Positions 35,002 through 43,610 are shown, counted from the stretch's first letter. The stretch is 64,000 nucleotides of DNA from JAWKJY01 sp041393535 (GCA_041393535.1 JAWKJY010000001.1:1-64000), one strand, 5' to 3'. Translations and numbers: made by a program. The notes: a model not told the origin generated them from the sequence alone.

Positions 35002-35544
35002 TCAGGCGGCGCGGGCCTCGGTGGCGCTGCCTGTCGTCGCTCGCGTCCGCTGCCCCCGTCGCCGTCTCGACCGCATGGCCCGCGGATGATGCGCGTGCGC
35101 GACGGCGTGCCCTTGCCGCGGGCGATCAGCGCCCGGCCGACCGGGAACGCGGCCGCGAACGCCACGGCGAGCGCGAGGGCGAGCGAGCCCCAGAAGAGCA
35201 GCGACTCCCAGCCCGGCGTCCATGGCCCCCGGGATGGCGACGAGGACGCCGTTGTCGACGGCCTCCATCACCGCGATCGAGATCGTGTCCGCCGCGAGGG
35301 CGATCCCGACCGCCTGGCGCACCCGGAGGCCCCCGGCGAGCAGCGGCCGCAGCGTCAGGGCGTAGCCGAACAGGAACGCGAGGCCCACCGCGAGCCCGAT
35401 CGACGCAGCGGTGCCCCAGCCGAGCGCCGACGCGATCACGAGGCCGAGCACCTCGCCGATCGCGCAGCCGGTGAGGCAGTGGAGGGTCGCGAGCGCCGCG
35501 AGGCGACTCAGCGACTGCGGTCTCGTGCCGTGTGCGTGCTCCAT
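35002..35544 (-). CDS. DUF4396 domain-containing membrane protein (frameshifted)
   Basis: About 180 residues. Start MEHAHGTRPQ after AAGGAG. Membrane segments: LATLHCLTGCAIGEVLGLVI, IGLAVGLAFLFGYALTL, VGIALAADTISIAVMEAVDN, and after a missing base near 35196 ESLLFWGSLALALAVAFAAA; a second indel near 35120 gives a His-rich end (GHAVAHAHHPRAM). Both the HCLTGCAIGE Cys pair and the terminal His cluster could bind metal. A CsoR-like operator lies 47 nt upstream. DUF4396 proteins often accompany copper and heavy-metal genes; the role here is inferred. Confidence 0.8.
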   Translation of the reverse strand: MEHAHGTRPQSLSRLAALATLHCLTGCAIGEVLGLVIASALGWGTAASIGLAVGLAFLFGYALTLRPLLAGGLRVRQAVGIALAADTISIAVMEAVDNGVLVAIPGAMDAGLGVAALLGLARPRARRGVRGRVPGRPGADRPRQGHAVAHAHHPRAMRSRRRRGQRTRATTGSATEARAA

Positions 35545-35590
35545 GGGGTGCTCCTTCCCGCTCCGTCGTGCCGTCACCCCTCTCAACGAT

Positions 35591-35607
35591 ATACCCACCA
35601 GGGGTAT
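35591..35607 (-). promoter_or_regulatory. CsoR-like metal-responsive operator
   Basis: The dyad ATACCC-ACC-AGGGGTAT is close to the CsoR-family operator core (TACCCC...GGGGTA). It lies 47 nt upstream of the DUF4396 start and overlaps a TATATC -10-like hexamer on that strand, so a bound repressor would block transcription. No csoR gene is in the window. Confidence 0.65.
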
Positions 35608-35712
35608 TCCGAGAGGCGCTCTGAGGAAGTTCTGAGGTTTCTCTCATCGAGTTCAGAAGAACGGTTGGTCACATGGAGGGCACCTGCTGCCGACTCCCGA
35701 AGGAAGGAGCGA

Positions 35713-36044
35713 TGGACATGAGCCAGGCACTCCAGACCAGACCGTCGACGATCCTCGAGGCCGCGAGGGCGCTGCTCCTCGCCCAGCGCGAGCTCGAGCA
35801 GGCGACGGCCGAGCGGGCCGCCCTGTGGGCCGCGCTCGGACGCGACCGCGATCCCGGCGCGATCGCCGCGGTCGAGGCGCTCGGCGTCCGCATCGACGGG
35901 CTGTACGCGCAGATCCGTGCGTTGAAGGCCCACATCCGCTCCGGCGACCCGGCCGTGATCGTGGCCCGCGCCCGCGCCGAGGAGCGGCTCGAGCGCCAGG
36001 AAGGGCGCTACGAGCGCGCCGTCGCGCGCGCCATCGCCGCCTAG
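35713..36044 (+). CDS. Small hypothetical coiled-coil protein
   Basis: A protein of about 110 residues; ATG 35713 or ATG 35719 are both possible, the latter at better spacing from AAGGAG. Nearly all helical with heptad-like Leu/Ala spacing (ILEAARALLLAQRELEQATA, AVEALGVRIDGLYAQIRALK, RAEERLERQEGRYERAVARA). No membrane or metal motif. It is divergent from the DUF4396 gene across the CsoR-like operator region. I do not recognise a family. Confidence 0.7.
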
Positions 36045-36210
36045 CCGGCTCGATCTCGCTCGCGGGCCCGCCGCGGCCCCGACGCACCAGCCGCGCGACT
36101 CGCGCGCAGCGCTCGCCCGTGCTGCAGGTCCACGTCCCGCGCGGCGACCCGAGCGCGCCCGGCGTCTCCATCTGCGCGCCTCCCCGCCCGGAACGTCCCG
36201 TCGGCGCCCC

Positions 36211-36300
36211 TGTGGGCGGATCGTCACGGACCCGGCGCGAAGCCGTTGCACACGCGTGCGTCCGATCCGCGTACCCTCCCCCAGGGCGGCGGGTGGGGGG
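36211..36300 (+). repeat. Intergenic repeat element, copy 2 (G-run motif)
   Basis: Second copy of the element at 29723-29811, same orientation, conserved at GCGAAGCCGTT, CACACGCGTGCG, CGTACCCTCCCCC and GGGCGGCGGGTGGGGGG. It lies in the 423-nt gap before the molybdenum hydroxylase operon. The rest of that gap has a TAGGCT -10-like hexamer at 36426-36431 but no gene. Confidence 0.7.
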
Positions 36301-36467
36301 ATCCGGGTCCCTCCGTCCGGCCGGCCGCGGCGGGCGCCGCCGGCTCGGGCTCGGCGGTTGCCGCGGGGCCGCGGGCCCGCCGGAGCGACGTCGACGGGGG
36401 AGGCGCGCCCCGGCGCCCGGGCGAGTAGGCTTGCGGCGCAGCGAGCCAGTCTCCCGAGGGGGTCACC

Positions 36468-38747
36468 GTGGCGTCAGTCGAGCAGGCAGCGTCGCCGGCG
36501 CGGTTCGTCCGGCCGGACGGCAAGGAGAAGGTCACCGGGACGGGCCGGTACACCGCCGATCTCGCCCTGCCCGGCATGGCGCACGCGCGCTTCCGCTACG
36601 CCGACCACCCGCACGCCCGCATCGTGCGCGTCGACGCCTCGCGCGCCCGTGCGCTGCCGGGTGTGCTCGCCGTCCTCACCCACGAGGACGTGCCCGACGT
36701 GAAGTACGGCGGCATGGTGCAGGACAGGCGCCTCTTCGCCCGCGACGCCGTGCGCTGGGAGGGGGACATCGTCGCCGGCGTGGCGGCGCTGACGCCCGAG
36801 CTCGCCGAGCGCGCCGCGGCCGCGATCCAGGTGGAGTACGAGCCCCTGCCCGCGCTCCCCGACTTCGCGGCGACCCACGCGCCCGGCGTCCCGCTCGTGC
36901 ACGAGGACTGGGAGGCCGACGAGGGTAGCGACTCGATGGGCCGCGAGGGGAACCGGATCGCCTACTCGACCATCGTCCGCGGCGACGCCGACGCCGGGAT
37001 GGCGGCGGCCGAGGTCGTCGTGCGCGGCAGCTACTCGACCGACTCGTGCCAGGGCGTCCCGATCGAGCCGCACGCGGTCGTGGCCGAGTGGCACGGCGAC
37101 CGCGTCACGATCTGGTCGTCGACCCAGGTGCCGTACGCGGCGCGCGCCGGCGTCGCCCACGCGCTGCAGATCCCCGAGTCGCGGGTGCGGATCGTCGTGC
37201 CGCTCCTCGGCGGCGGCTTCGGCGCCAAGTGCGACCACCACTTCGAGAGCCACGTCGCTGCCCTCGCGCGGGCCGCGCGCCGCCCGGTGAAGCTCGTGCT
37301 CACCCGCCGGGAGGAGTTCGTCGCCGTCGACCACCGCCGCGAGGGCATGGTGATCGAGCTCGAGACGGGGGCGCGCCGCGACGGGACGATCGTCGCGCGG
37401 CGCGCGCGGCTCGTGCTCGACAAGGGTGCGTACTGCGGCGAGGGCGGCTTCTTCGCGCAGATGGCCGCGATGCACGCGGTCGGCCCGTACGAGGTCGAGA
37501 ACGTCGATGTCGCCGCCTCGATGAACTACTCCACCACCCAGCCATCGAGCTCGATCCGCGCTCCGACGGCGCCCCAGGTCTGCTGGGCGCTCGAGCAGCA
37601 CATGGACGACCTCGCGCGTGAGCTCGGGCTCGACCCCGTCGAGCTGCGTCGCCGGACGCTCATCCGCGAGGGCTCGATCGGCCCGGCCGGTCAGGTGTTC
37701 GAGGCGGTCGGCATGCGCGAGACGCTCGAGCGCGCCGTCGAGCTGATCGGCTACGGGCGCGAGCTGCCGGAGGACGAGGCGATCGGCGTCGCGTGCGGCT
37801 GGTGGCCGTGCTTCGGCGCCCCCGCCGGCGCCTACGTGACGTTGAACGGCGACGGAACGGCCACGGTGCTCACCGGCGCACAGGAGAACGGGACGGGGGC
37901 CGTGATGGCCTTCCCGGTCCTCGTCGCCGAGCAGCTGGGTCTGCGACCCGAGGACGTCGACCTGCTCTACCAGGACACCGACGCCGGGCCGTGGGACATG
38001 GGCTCGTGCGGCTCGCAGACGACGTTCAACAGCGGTCGTGCGGCCATAGCGGCCGCGGCGGACCTGCGTGAGCAGCTGCTCGACGCCGCGGCCGAGGACC
38101 TCGAGGCTGCGCGCGATGACCTCGAGCTCGTCGAGGGCGCGATCCGCGTCGCGGGCGCGCCCGAGCGGCAGGTGACGATCGCCGAGCTGGCCGGGTCCGG
38201 CCGCACGTTCCAGGGCAAGGGCGCCGGGGTCGTCCCCGAGGCGCAGCCCGTCGAGGCGGAGGGCTGCGTCGGCAAGCTCGGGCTCGAGTCCTTCCTGGCG
38301 CCCCAGCTGATCACGCATGCGGTGCACGTCAAGGTCGACCGCGACACGGGCGTCGTCCGCGTCCTGCGGGTCGCCGCGGCGCACGACTCCGGGATCATCC
38401 TGAACCCGCTCGGCGCGAACGGCCAGGTCTACGGCGGCGTCGTCATGGGGATCGGGCAGGCGCTCACCGAGGGGACGCAGCACGACGAGGCGGGGCGCCA
38501 GCGGAACCCGCACCTGCTCGACTACAAGCTGGTCACCTCGGCCGACGCGCCGAGGATCGACATCGCGTGGGTCGAGACGGACACGCCAAACGCCGGCCCG
38601 AAGGGGTCGAAGGGGATCGGCGAGCCGCCGTGCGTCGCGACGCCCGGGGCGATCGCGAACGCGATCGCGAAGGTGATCGGGACGCAGGTCAGGCAGCTGC
38701 CGATGCTGCCCGAGCGGGTCTGGGCGGCGAGCCGGGAGGTGGCCTGA
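36468..38747 (+). CDS. Xanthine dehydrogenase-family molybdopterin-binding subunit
   Basis: A protein of 759 residues. The first domain starts FVRPDGKEKVTGTGRYTADL; the molybdopterin parts include ITIWSSTQVPYAAR-like sequence, VPLLGGGFGAKCDHHFE at about 243-259, and the catalytic Glu near the end in GSKGIGEPPCVATPGAIANA. The loop that is usually AYRGxGxPQ (or AYxCSFR in CO dehydrogenase) reads SSSIRAPTAPQ, so a CO dehydrogenase is unlikely and the substrate is undefined. GTG start. First gene of an L-M-S operon with FAD and 2Fe-2S subunits; the order and overlaps indicate one enzyme complex in the cytoplasm. Confidence 0.93.
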   Translation: MASVEQAASPARFVRPDGKEKVTGTGRYTADLALPGMAHARFRYADHPHARIVRVDASRARALPGVLAVLTHEDVPDVKYGGMVQDRRLFARDAVRWEGDIVAGVAALTPELAERAAAAIQVEYEPLPALPDFAATHAPGVPLVHEDWEADEGSDSMGREGNRIAYSTIVRGDADAGMAAAEVVVRGSYSTDSCQGVPIEPHAVVAEWHGDRVTIWSSTQVPYAARAGVAHALQIPESRVRIVVPLLGGGFGAKCDHHFESHVAALARAARRPVKLVLTRREEFVAVDHRREGMVIELETGARRDGTIVARRARLVLDKGAYCGEGGFFAQMAAMHAVGPYEVENVDVAASMNYSTTQPSSSIRAPTAPQVCWALEQHMDDLARELGLDPVELRRRTLIREGSIGPAGQVFEAVGMRETLERAVELIGYGRELPEDEAIGVACGWWPCFGAPAGAYVTLNGDGTATVLTGAQENGTGAVMAFPVLVAEQLGLRPEDVDLLYQDTDAGPWDMGSCGSQTTFNSGRAAIAAAADLREQLLDAAAEDLEAARDDLELVEGAIRVAGAPERQVTIAELAGSGRTFQGKGAGVVPEAQPVEAEGCVGKLGLESFLAPQLITHAVHVKVDRDTGVVRVLRVAAAHDSGIILNPLGANGQVYGGVVMGIGQALTEGTQHDEAGRQRNPHLLDYKLVTSADAPRIDIAWVETDTPNAGPKGSKGIGEPPCVATPGAIANAIAKVIGTQVRQLPMLPERVWAASREVA

Positions 38748-39649
38748 TGGCGGCCGAGACGTTCCAGACGGCGCGCACGGTCGACGACGCGCTGGCCGCG
38801 CTCGCCGCGGGCGCGCGCCCGGTCGCCGGCGGGACCGATCTCGTCGTCGGCGCGCGCCAGGGCAAGTCGCCCCTGCCGGAGAGCCTCGTCGCGATCCACC
38901 GGGTGCCGGCCCTCGGCGGCATCGAGCAGGTCGACGGCGCCGCGCGCCTGGGCGCGCTCGCCACGCACGCCGAGCTCGCCGCGAGCCCGCCCGTCCGGGA
39001 GCGGCTGACCGCGCTCGCCGACGCGTCCGCGATCGTCGGCTCGCACGCCACCCGTGCGCACGGGACGATCGGCGGGAACCTGATGAACGCGTCGCCCGCG
39101 ATGGAGGCCGGCGGCCCGCTCGTCTGCTTCGGGGCGACCGCGACGCTCGCCTCGCAGGACGGCGTGCGCGAGCTGGCCGTCGCCGAGCTGCTCGCCGGGC
39201 CCGGCGCCACCACGGCCCGGCGGGAGGAGCTGCTCACCGGGGTCGTCGTCCCGCTTCCCGGCCCGGGCGCCGGCAGCTGCTACGTCCGGCTCGAGTACCG
39301 GCGCGCGATGGAGATCGCAGTGGTCGGCGCGACCGCCGTGGTGACGCTCGCGGGCGGCGAGGTCGCCGACGCGCGCATCGCGCTGACCGCGGTCGCCCCG
39401 ACGATCCTGCGCGTGGAGGCGGCCGAGCTGGCCCTCGTCGGCACCGACGGCGGGCGTGCCGCCGCCGAGGCGGCGGCGCAGGCGGCGGCGGCCGCCTCGA
39501 CGCCGATCGGCGACGTTCGCGCCTCCGCCGAGTACCGGCGCGCGATGGTCGCCGTGATCGCGCGCCGCGCGATCACGGCCGCCGTCGCCCGCGCGAGCGG
39601 CGCCACCGTCCCGATCCCTGCGAGCCCCGCGCTGCACGCGGCGGGCTAG
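38747..39649 (+). CDS. Xanthine dehydrogenase-family FAD-binding subunit
   Basis: A 300-residue protein overlapping the large subunit stop (TGATG). Flavin-binding motifs RPVAGGTDLVVGARQGK near 25-41 and ASAIVGSHATRAHGTIGGNLMNASPA (about 91-116) match the CoxM/CutM type; the C-terminal CO-dehydrogenase flavoprotein domain (YRRAMEIAVVGATAVVTL, IALTAVAPTILRVEAAE) is complete. It passes electrons from the iron-sulfur subunit to NAD+ or another acceptor. Confidence 0.93.
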   Translation: MAAETFQTARTVDDALAALAAGARPVAGGTDLVVGARQGKSPLPESLVAIHRVPALGGIEQVDGAARLGALATHAELAASPPVRERLTALADASAIVGSHATRAHGTIGGNLMNASPAMEAGGPLVCFGATATLASQDGVRELAVAELLAGPGATTARREELLTGVVVPLPGPGAGSCYVRLEYRRAMEIAVVGATAVVTLAGGEVADARIALTAVAPTILRVEAAELALVGTDGGRAAAEAAAQAAAAASTPIGDVRASAEYRRAMVAVIARRAITAAVARASGATVPIPASPALHAAG

Positions 39650-39657
39650 GAGCCTCG

Positions 39658-40122
39658 ATGCGCTACCAGGTCACCCTGAACGTCAACGGCGTCCCCTACC
39701 CGACCGACGTCGGCGCGGGCGCGAGCCTGCTCCACGTCGTCCGCGACGTGCTCGGCCTGACCGGGTCGAAGGAGGGCTGCGACGACTCCGAGTGCGGCGC
39801 CTGCATGATGCTCGTCGACGGCCGTCCGACGAACGCCTGCTCGTACCTCGCGCTCCAGGCGGAGGGCAGCGAGATCACGACCGTCGAAGGCCTCGCCGGC
39901 GACGACGAGCTCGGGCCGCTGCAGCGCGCCTTCCTCGAGCACGGCGGCGTCCAGTGCGGCTTCTGCACGCCGGGCATGCTGATCTCCGCGACCGCGCTCC
40001 TGCGGGCCAACCCGACGCCGAGCGAGGACGAGGTGCGCGTCGCGCTCGCCGGCAACCTCTGCCGCTGCACGGGCTACGACGGGATCGTCCGGGCCGTGCT
40101 GGCCGCGGCGGCGGACGCCTAG
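39658..40122 (+). CDS. (2Fe-2S)-binding subunit of molybdenum hydroxylase
   Basis: A protein of 154 residues, 8 nt after the FAD subunit gene. The N-terminal plant-ferredoxin domain has GSKEGCDDSECGACMMLVDG and NACSYLAL (cluster I); the C-terminal helical domain has QCGFCTPGMLIS and NLCRCTGYDGIV (cluster II). All eight Cys are present. Completes the L-M-S complex. Its stop lies on CTAG shared with the convergent SDR gene. Confidence 0.95.
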   Translation: MRYQVTLNVNGVPYPTDVGAGASLLHVVRDVLGLTGSKEGCDDSECGACMMLVDGRPTNACSYLALQAEGSEITTVEGLAGDDELGPLQRAFLEHGGVQCGFCTPGMLISATALLRANPTPSEDEVRVALAGNLCRCTGYDGIVRAVLAAAADA

Positions 40123-40907
40123 CGGGCGACGAGCCCGCCGTCGACCGGGAGGATCGCGCCGGTCACGTCGCGCGCGAGCGGCGAGCAGAGGTACACGATC
40201 GTGCTCGCGACGTCCGCCGCGAGCGACATGCGGCCGATCGGCTGGACGCCGTGGATCGCCTGCTTCGCGGCCGCCCGCTCGGCCGGGTCCTCGGGCCAGC
40301 TCGCGATCGCGTCGTCGATCATCGGCGTGTCGACCACGCCCGGGCAGACGCAGTTGACGCGGATCCCGTCGAGCGCGTGGTCGATCGCGAGCGCCTTCGT
40401 CAGCTGGACGACGCCGCCCTTCGCCGCGATGTACGCGGGCTGGCCCGAGAACGCCGCGACCAGGCCGGCGACCGAGGCGACGTTGACGATCGCCCCGCCC
40501 TCGCCGCGGGCGAGCATCGCGGCGATCGCGTGCTTGCAGCCGAGCCAGACGCCCGTCAGGTTGACGTCGACGACGCGCCGCCACTGCTCGTCCGTCGTCT
40601 CCGTGATCGGCGCGTTGAACACGAGCCCGGCGTTGTTGACCATCGCGTCGAGCCGGCCGGTCGCGCGCACGGCTGCCGCGACGGCGGCCTCGACCTCCCC
40701 GGAGCGCGTCACGTCCGCGCGCGTCGCGTGCGCCCGGCCGCCGGCCGCCTCGACGAGCGCGACCGTCTCGCGGGCCGCGTCCTCCCGCACGTCGACGACG
40801 CCGACGTGCGCGCCCTCGGCCGCGAAGGCGAGCGCGCAGGCCCGCCCGATCCCCGATGCGGCGCCCGTCACGACCACCGTCCGCCCGTCCAGCTGCGCGT
40901 CCACCAC
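40119..40907 (-). CDS. SDR family oxidoreductase
   Basis: A protein of about 262 residues. Rossmann loop VVVTGAASGIGRACAL, DVTRSGEVEAAVAAAV, NNAGLVFNAPI, catalytic Ser region NVASVAGLVAAFSG, YIAAKGG with YxxxK, and the PGVVDTPMI loop identify a classical short-chain dehydrogenase using NAD(H). The start was set at GTG 40907 near GAGAGGAGG; nine upstream residues in frame are not conserved-looking. Convergent with the molybdenum hydroxylase operon and sharing CTAG stops, so possibly in a related oxidative pathway; the substrate is unknown. Confidence 0.9.
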   Translation of the reverse strand: MVDAQLDGRTVVVTGAASGIGRACALAFAAEGAHVGVVDVREDAARETVALVEAAGGRAHATRADVTRSGEVEAAVAAAVRATGRLDAMVNNAGLVFNAPITETTDEQWRRVVDVNLTGVWLGCKHAIAAMLARGEGGAIVNVASVAGLVAAFSGQPAYIAAKGGVVQLTKALAIDHALDGIRVNCVCPGVVDTPMIDDAIASWPEDPAERAAAKQAIHGVQPIGRMSLAADVASTIVYLCSPLARDVTGAILPVDGGLVAR

Positions 40908-41133
40908 GGCCTCCTCTCCGTCGCAGGTCGGCATCGCCGGCCGCGGCAGCTACCCTAGGCGAGGACGACCCGGCCCGCGGTGCGTGCGTCGAGCGACGCC
41001 AACGCCGTTCCGGCCCGTCTGGCGCGCCGCCCGTGCGGCGGCGTCGCACGTCCGGAGGCGGGCCCGTCCCGTCGCCGCCCGGCCGCGTTGAGCGCGTAGC
41101 CGATCCACGTCCCCGAGCGAGGAGAGCAGACGA

Positions 41134-41334
41134 ATGGCAGGAGCGAACCCGAGCGTCCAGAAGCGGCTGCGCGAGCTGAAGAGGGCGGAGAAGCGCGAGG
41201 AGAAGGCCCGTCGGAAGGCCGAGCGCGAGGCGGAGCGCGCGGACGCGGTCGCCCGCGGCGAGGCGCCCGGGCTCGAGATCGGCGCGTTCGAGGACCAGCC
41301 GCACCTCGACCGGCTGAGCCCCGACTCGCTCTAG
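41134..41334 (+). CDS. Small charged hypothetical protein
   Basis: A 66-residue protein. Residues 8-40 are a single highly charged helix (QKRLRELKRAEKREEKARRK...), followed by an acidic tail LEIGAFEDQPHLDRLSP. AGGAGAG precedes the ATG. Small Lys/Arg/Glu-rich proteins with this NPSVQKRxRExxRxEK start occur widely in actinobacteria and other bacteria; the function is unknown. The gap upstream (40908-41133) holds nothing else recognisable. Confidence 0.75.
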   Translation: MAGANPSVQKRLRELKRAEKREEKARRKAEREAERADAVARGEAPGLEIGAFEDQPHLDRLSPDSL

Positions 41335-41362
41335 CGAGGGTCGCCCCGCGCCGGGGCCGGGC

Positions 41363-41391
41363 TTGACCCGACGCGCGCACCGCGATGGAAT
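41363..41391 (+). promoter_or_regulatory. Predicted promoter of the NmrA-like gene
   Basis: TTGACC at 41363-41368 and TGGAAT at 41386-41391 with a 17-nt spacer, about 45 nt before the ATG at 41436, which has AGGGAGG upstream. The -10 is imperfect. Confidence 0.5.
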
Positions 41392-41435
41392 GGCGCGGTC
41401 ACGCGACAGGGGCCCGGCCCCAGGGAGGCTCGTCC

Positions 41436-42293
41436 ATGATCCTCGTCACCGGGGCGACAGGAACCGTCGGACGCGAGCTCGTCCGGGAGCTCGCCGGCCG
41501 CGGCGTCGCCGTCCGCGCGCTCGTCCGCTCGCCGGAGCGCGCTGCCGCCCTCCACGGGCTCGACGTCGAGCTCGCCTGGGGCAGCCTCGAGGACGCCCGC
41601 TCCGTCGCCGCCGCGCTGGACGGCGTGGAGACCGCGTTCCTGCTCACGGGCGTCCCCGAGAACCAGCTCGAGCTCCAGAACGGCTTCGTCGACGCCGCGA
41701 TCGGCGCAGGCGTGGCCCACCTCGTGAAGCTCGGCGTCATGCACCCCGCGCTCGACCATCCCGTCGGGTTCTTCCGCTGGCACCGCGAGACGGAGCTGCG
41801 AATCGAGCGATCGGGTCTCGGCTGGGCCCACGTGCGGCCGAACAACTTCTTCCAGAACCTGCTGTTCCAGGCCGAGGGCATCCGCCGCGACGGGGTCTTC
41901 CGCAGCTGCTTCGGCCAGGGTCGCGTCTCGTCCGTCGACGCGCGCGACGTCGCGGCCGTGTCGGCCGCGGTGCTGCGCGACCCCTCGCGCTGGCACGGGC
42001 GCGCCCTCGACGTCACCGGGCCGGCCGCGCCGACCCACGACGAGATGCTCGCCGCGCTCTCACACGCGCTCGGCCGCGACGTCCGCTACGTCGACCTCGC
42101 GCCGGAGGAGTTCGAGGCCGCGACGCTCGCCGGCGGCGCCCCCGCCTTCTTCGCGCGCGACCTCACGCTCCTCGCCCGGTCGCTGGCCGCGGGCGCGGCC
42201 AGCGAGGTGACCGACGTCGTCGCGGAGACGACCGGGCGCCCGGCCCGCTCGATCGACGACTTCGCGCGGGACTACGCCGACAGCTTCCGCTGA
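41436..42293 (+). CDS. NmrA/SDR-type NAD(P)H-binding protein
   Basis: A protein of 285 residues. MILVTGATGTVGRELVRELA is the NADP loop of the NmrA/atypical SDR family; VRALVRSPERAAAL, VELAWGSLEDARSVAAALDG, AFLLTGVPENQLELQNGF and GLGWAHVRPNNFFQN follow the family order. The Tyr-x3-Lys catalytic pair of classical SDRs is absent, so it may be a redox sensor or a quinone/azo reductase-like enzyme. The C-terminus (DEMLAALSHALGRDVRYVDL) is typical for the group. Confidence 0.88.
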   Translation: MILVTGATGTVGRELVRELAGRGVAVRALVRSPERAAALHGLDVELAWGSLEDARSVAAALDGVETAFLLTGVPENQLELQNGFVDAAIGAGVAHLVKLGVMHPALDHPVGFFRWHRETELRIERSGLGWAHVRPNNFFQNLLFQAEGIRRDGVFRSCFGQGRVSSVDARDVAAVSAAVLRDPSRWHGRALDVTGPAAPTHDEMLAALSHALGRDVRYVDLAPEEFEAATLAGGAPAFFARDLTLLARSLAAGAASEVTDVVAETTGRPARSIDDFARDYADSFR

Positions 42294-42296
42294 CCG

Positions 42297-42316
42297 CGCC
42301 CGCCGCAGGCGGGGCG
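42297..42316. terminator. Short hairpin between convergent genes
   Basis: CGCCCGCC / GGCGGGGCG around a GCA loop (one bulged G) lies in the 27-nt gap between the NmrA-like and metY stops. It could end both transcripts; no T tract. Confidence 0.4.
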
Positions 42317-42320
42317 GCCG

Positions 42321-43610
42321 CTACGCGCGCGCGCCGGCCAGGGCCTGGTCGAGGTCATCGAGGATGTCGTCGACGTGCTCGATCCCGATCGAGAGGCGGA
42401 CCGTGTCCTGGGTCACGCCGGCGGCGGCGAGCTCCTCGTCGTTCAGCTGCGAGTGCGTCGTCGTCGCGTTGTGGATCGCGAGGCTCTTCGCGTCGCCGAT
42501 GTTCGCGAGGTGACTGAAGAGGCGGAGCCCCTCGATGAAGCGGCGGCCGGCCTCCCGGCCGCCCGCGATCCCGAAGGTGACGAGGCCGCCGTACCCGCCT
42601 GCGAGGATCCTGTCCGCGACCGCCTTCGACGGGCTCGAGTCGAGGCCGGGGTAGGAGACCCAGGCGACGGCCGGGTGCGCCTCGAGGTGTCGGGCGACGG
42701 CCAGCGCGTTCGCCGAGTGGCGCTCCATCCGCAGCGGGAGCGTCTCGAGCCCCTGCAGGAGCAGGAAGGCGTTGAAGGGCGACAGCGCCGCGCCGGTGTT
42801 CCGCAGCAGCACCGTCCGCGCCCGACCGATGTACGCCGCCGGGCCGAGCGCTTCCGACCAGACGACGCCGTGGTAGGACGGGTCGGGCGCCGTCAGGCCC
42901 GGGAAGCGGTCGGCGTGCGCCGGCCAGTCGAAGCGGCCCGCGTCGACGATCACGCCGCCGAGGGTCGTGCCGTGGCCGCCGATGTACTTCGTCGCCGAGT
43001 GGACGGCGATGTCGGCGCCGTGGTCGAGGACGCGGCAGTGGATCGGCGTCGCCACGGTGTTGTCGACGATCAGGGGCAGGCCCTGCGCGTGCGCCGCGTC
43101 CGCCCAGGCGGGGATGTCGACGACGTTCAGCTTCGGGTTGCCGATCGTCTCGGCGAAGACGGCCCGCGTCCGGTCGTCGACGAGCGCCGCGATCGACTCC
43201 GGCTCCGCGGGATCCGCCCAGCGCACCTCGATCCCGTACTGCGGCAGCGTGTGCGCGAACAGGTTGTACGTGCCGCCGTACAGCGTCGAGACCGAGACGA
43301 TGTTGTCGCCGGCGCGCGCGACGTTCATCACCGCGTAGCTGACGGCGGCCTGCCCGGACGCGAGCGCGAGCGCACCGACGCCGCCCTCGAGCGCGGCGAC
43401 GCGCGCCTCGAGCACCGCCCAGGTCGGGTTCATGATCCGCGTGTAGATGTTTCCCTCGACCTGCAGCGCGAAGAGGTCGGCGGCGTGCTGCGTGTCCGAG
43501 AACTCGTACGCCACGGTCTGGTAGATCGGGACCGCGCGGGAGGCCGTCGTCGGGTCGGCGGTCTGGCCCGCGTGCAGCGCGAGCGTCTCGGGGCGGTGCT
43601 GGTCGCTCAT
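42321..43610 (-). CDS. metY: O-acetylhomoserine aminocarboxypropyltransferase/cysteine synthase
   Basis: A 429-residue Cys/Met metabolism PLP enzyme: PETLALHAGQTADPTTASRAVPIYQ at the start, YTRIMNPTWAVLEARVAALEGG, ALASGQAA, VSTLYGGTYNLFAHTL, DNTVATPIHCRVLDHGADI, PLP-lysine in HSATKYIGGHGT, and a long C-terminal domain (RLFSHLANIGDAKSLAIHNA, TTHSQLNDEELAAAGV) diagnostic for MetY. It makes homocysteine directly from O-acetylhomoserine and sulfide, and so uses the product of the sulfite reductase operon at 24-29 kb. ATG after GAAGGAAG. No riboswitch is seen upstream. Confidence 0.94.
   Translation of the reverse strand: MSDQHRPETLALHAGQTADPTTASRAVPIYQTVAYEFSDTQHAADLFALQVEGNIYTRIMNPTWAVLEARVAALEGGVGALALASGQAAVSYAVMNVARAGDNIVSVSTLYGGTYNLFAHTLPQYGIEVRWADPAEPESIAALVDDRTRAVFAETIGNPKLNVVDIPAWADAAHAQGLPLIVDNTVATPIHCRVLDHGADIAVHSATKYIGGHGTTLGGVIVDAGRFDWPAHADRFPGLTAPDPSYHGVVWSEALGPAAYIGRARTVLLRNTGAALSPFNAFLLLQGLETLPLRMERHSANALAVARHLEAHPAVAWVSYPGLDSSPSKAVADRILAGGYGGLVTFGIAGGREAGRRFIEGLRLFSHLANIGDAKSLAIHNATTTHSQLNDEELAAAGVTQDTVRLSIGIEHVDDILDDLDQALAGARA

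Noticed and set aside
36468..40122. Aerobic CO dehydrogenase (coxLMS)
   Set aside because: Gene order matches, but the form I AYxCSFR and form II AYRGAGR active-site motifs are both absent, so only a general molybdenum hydroxylase is supported.
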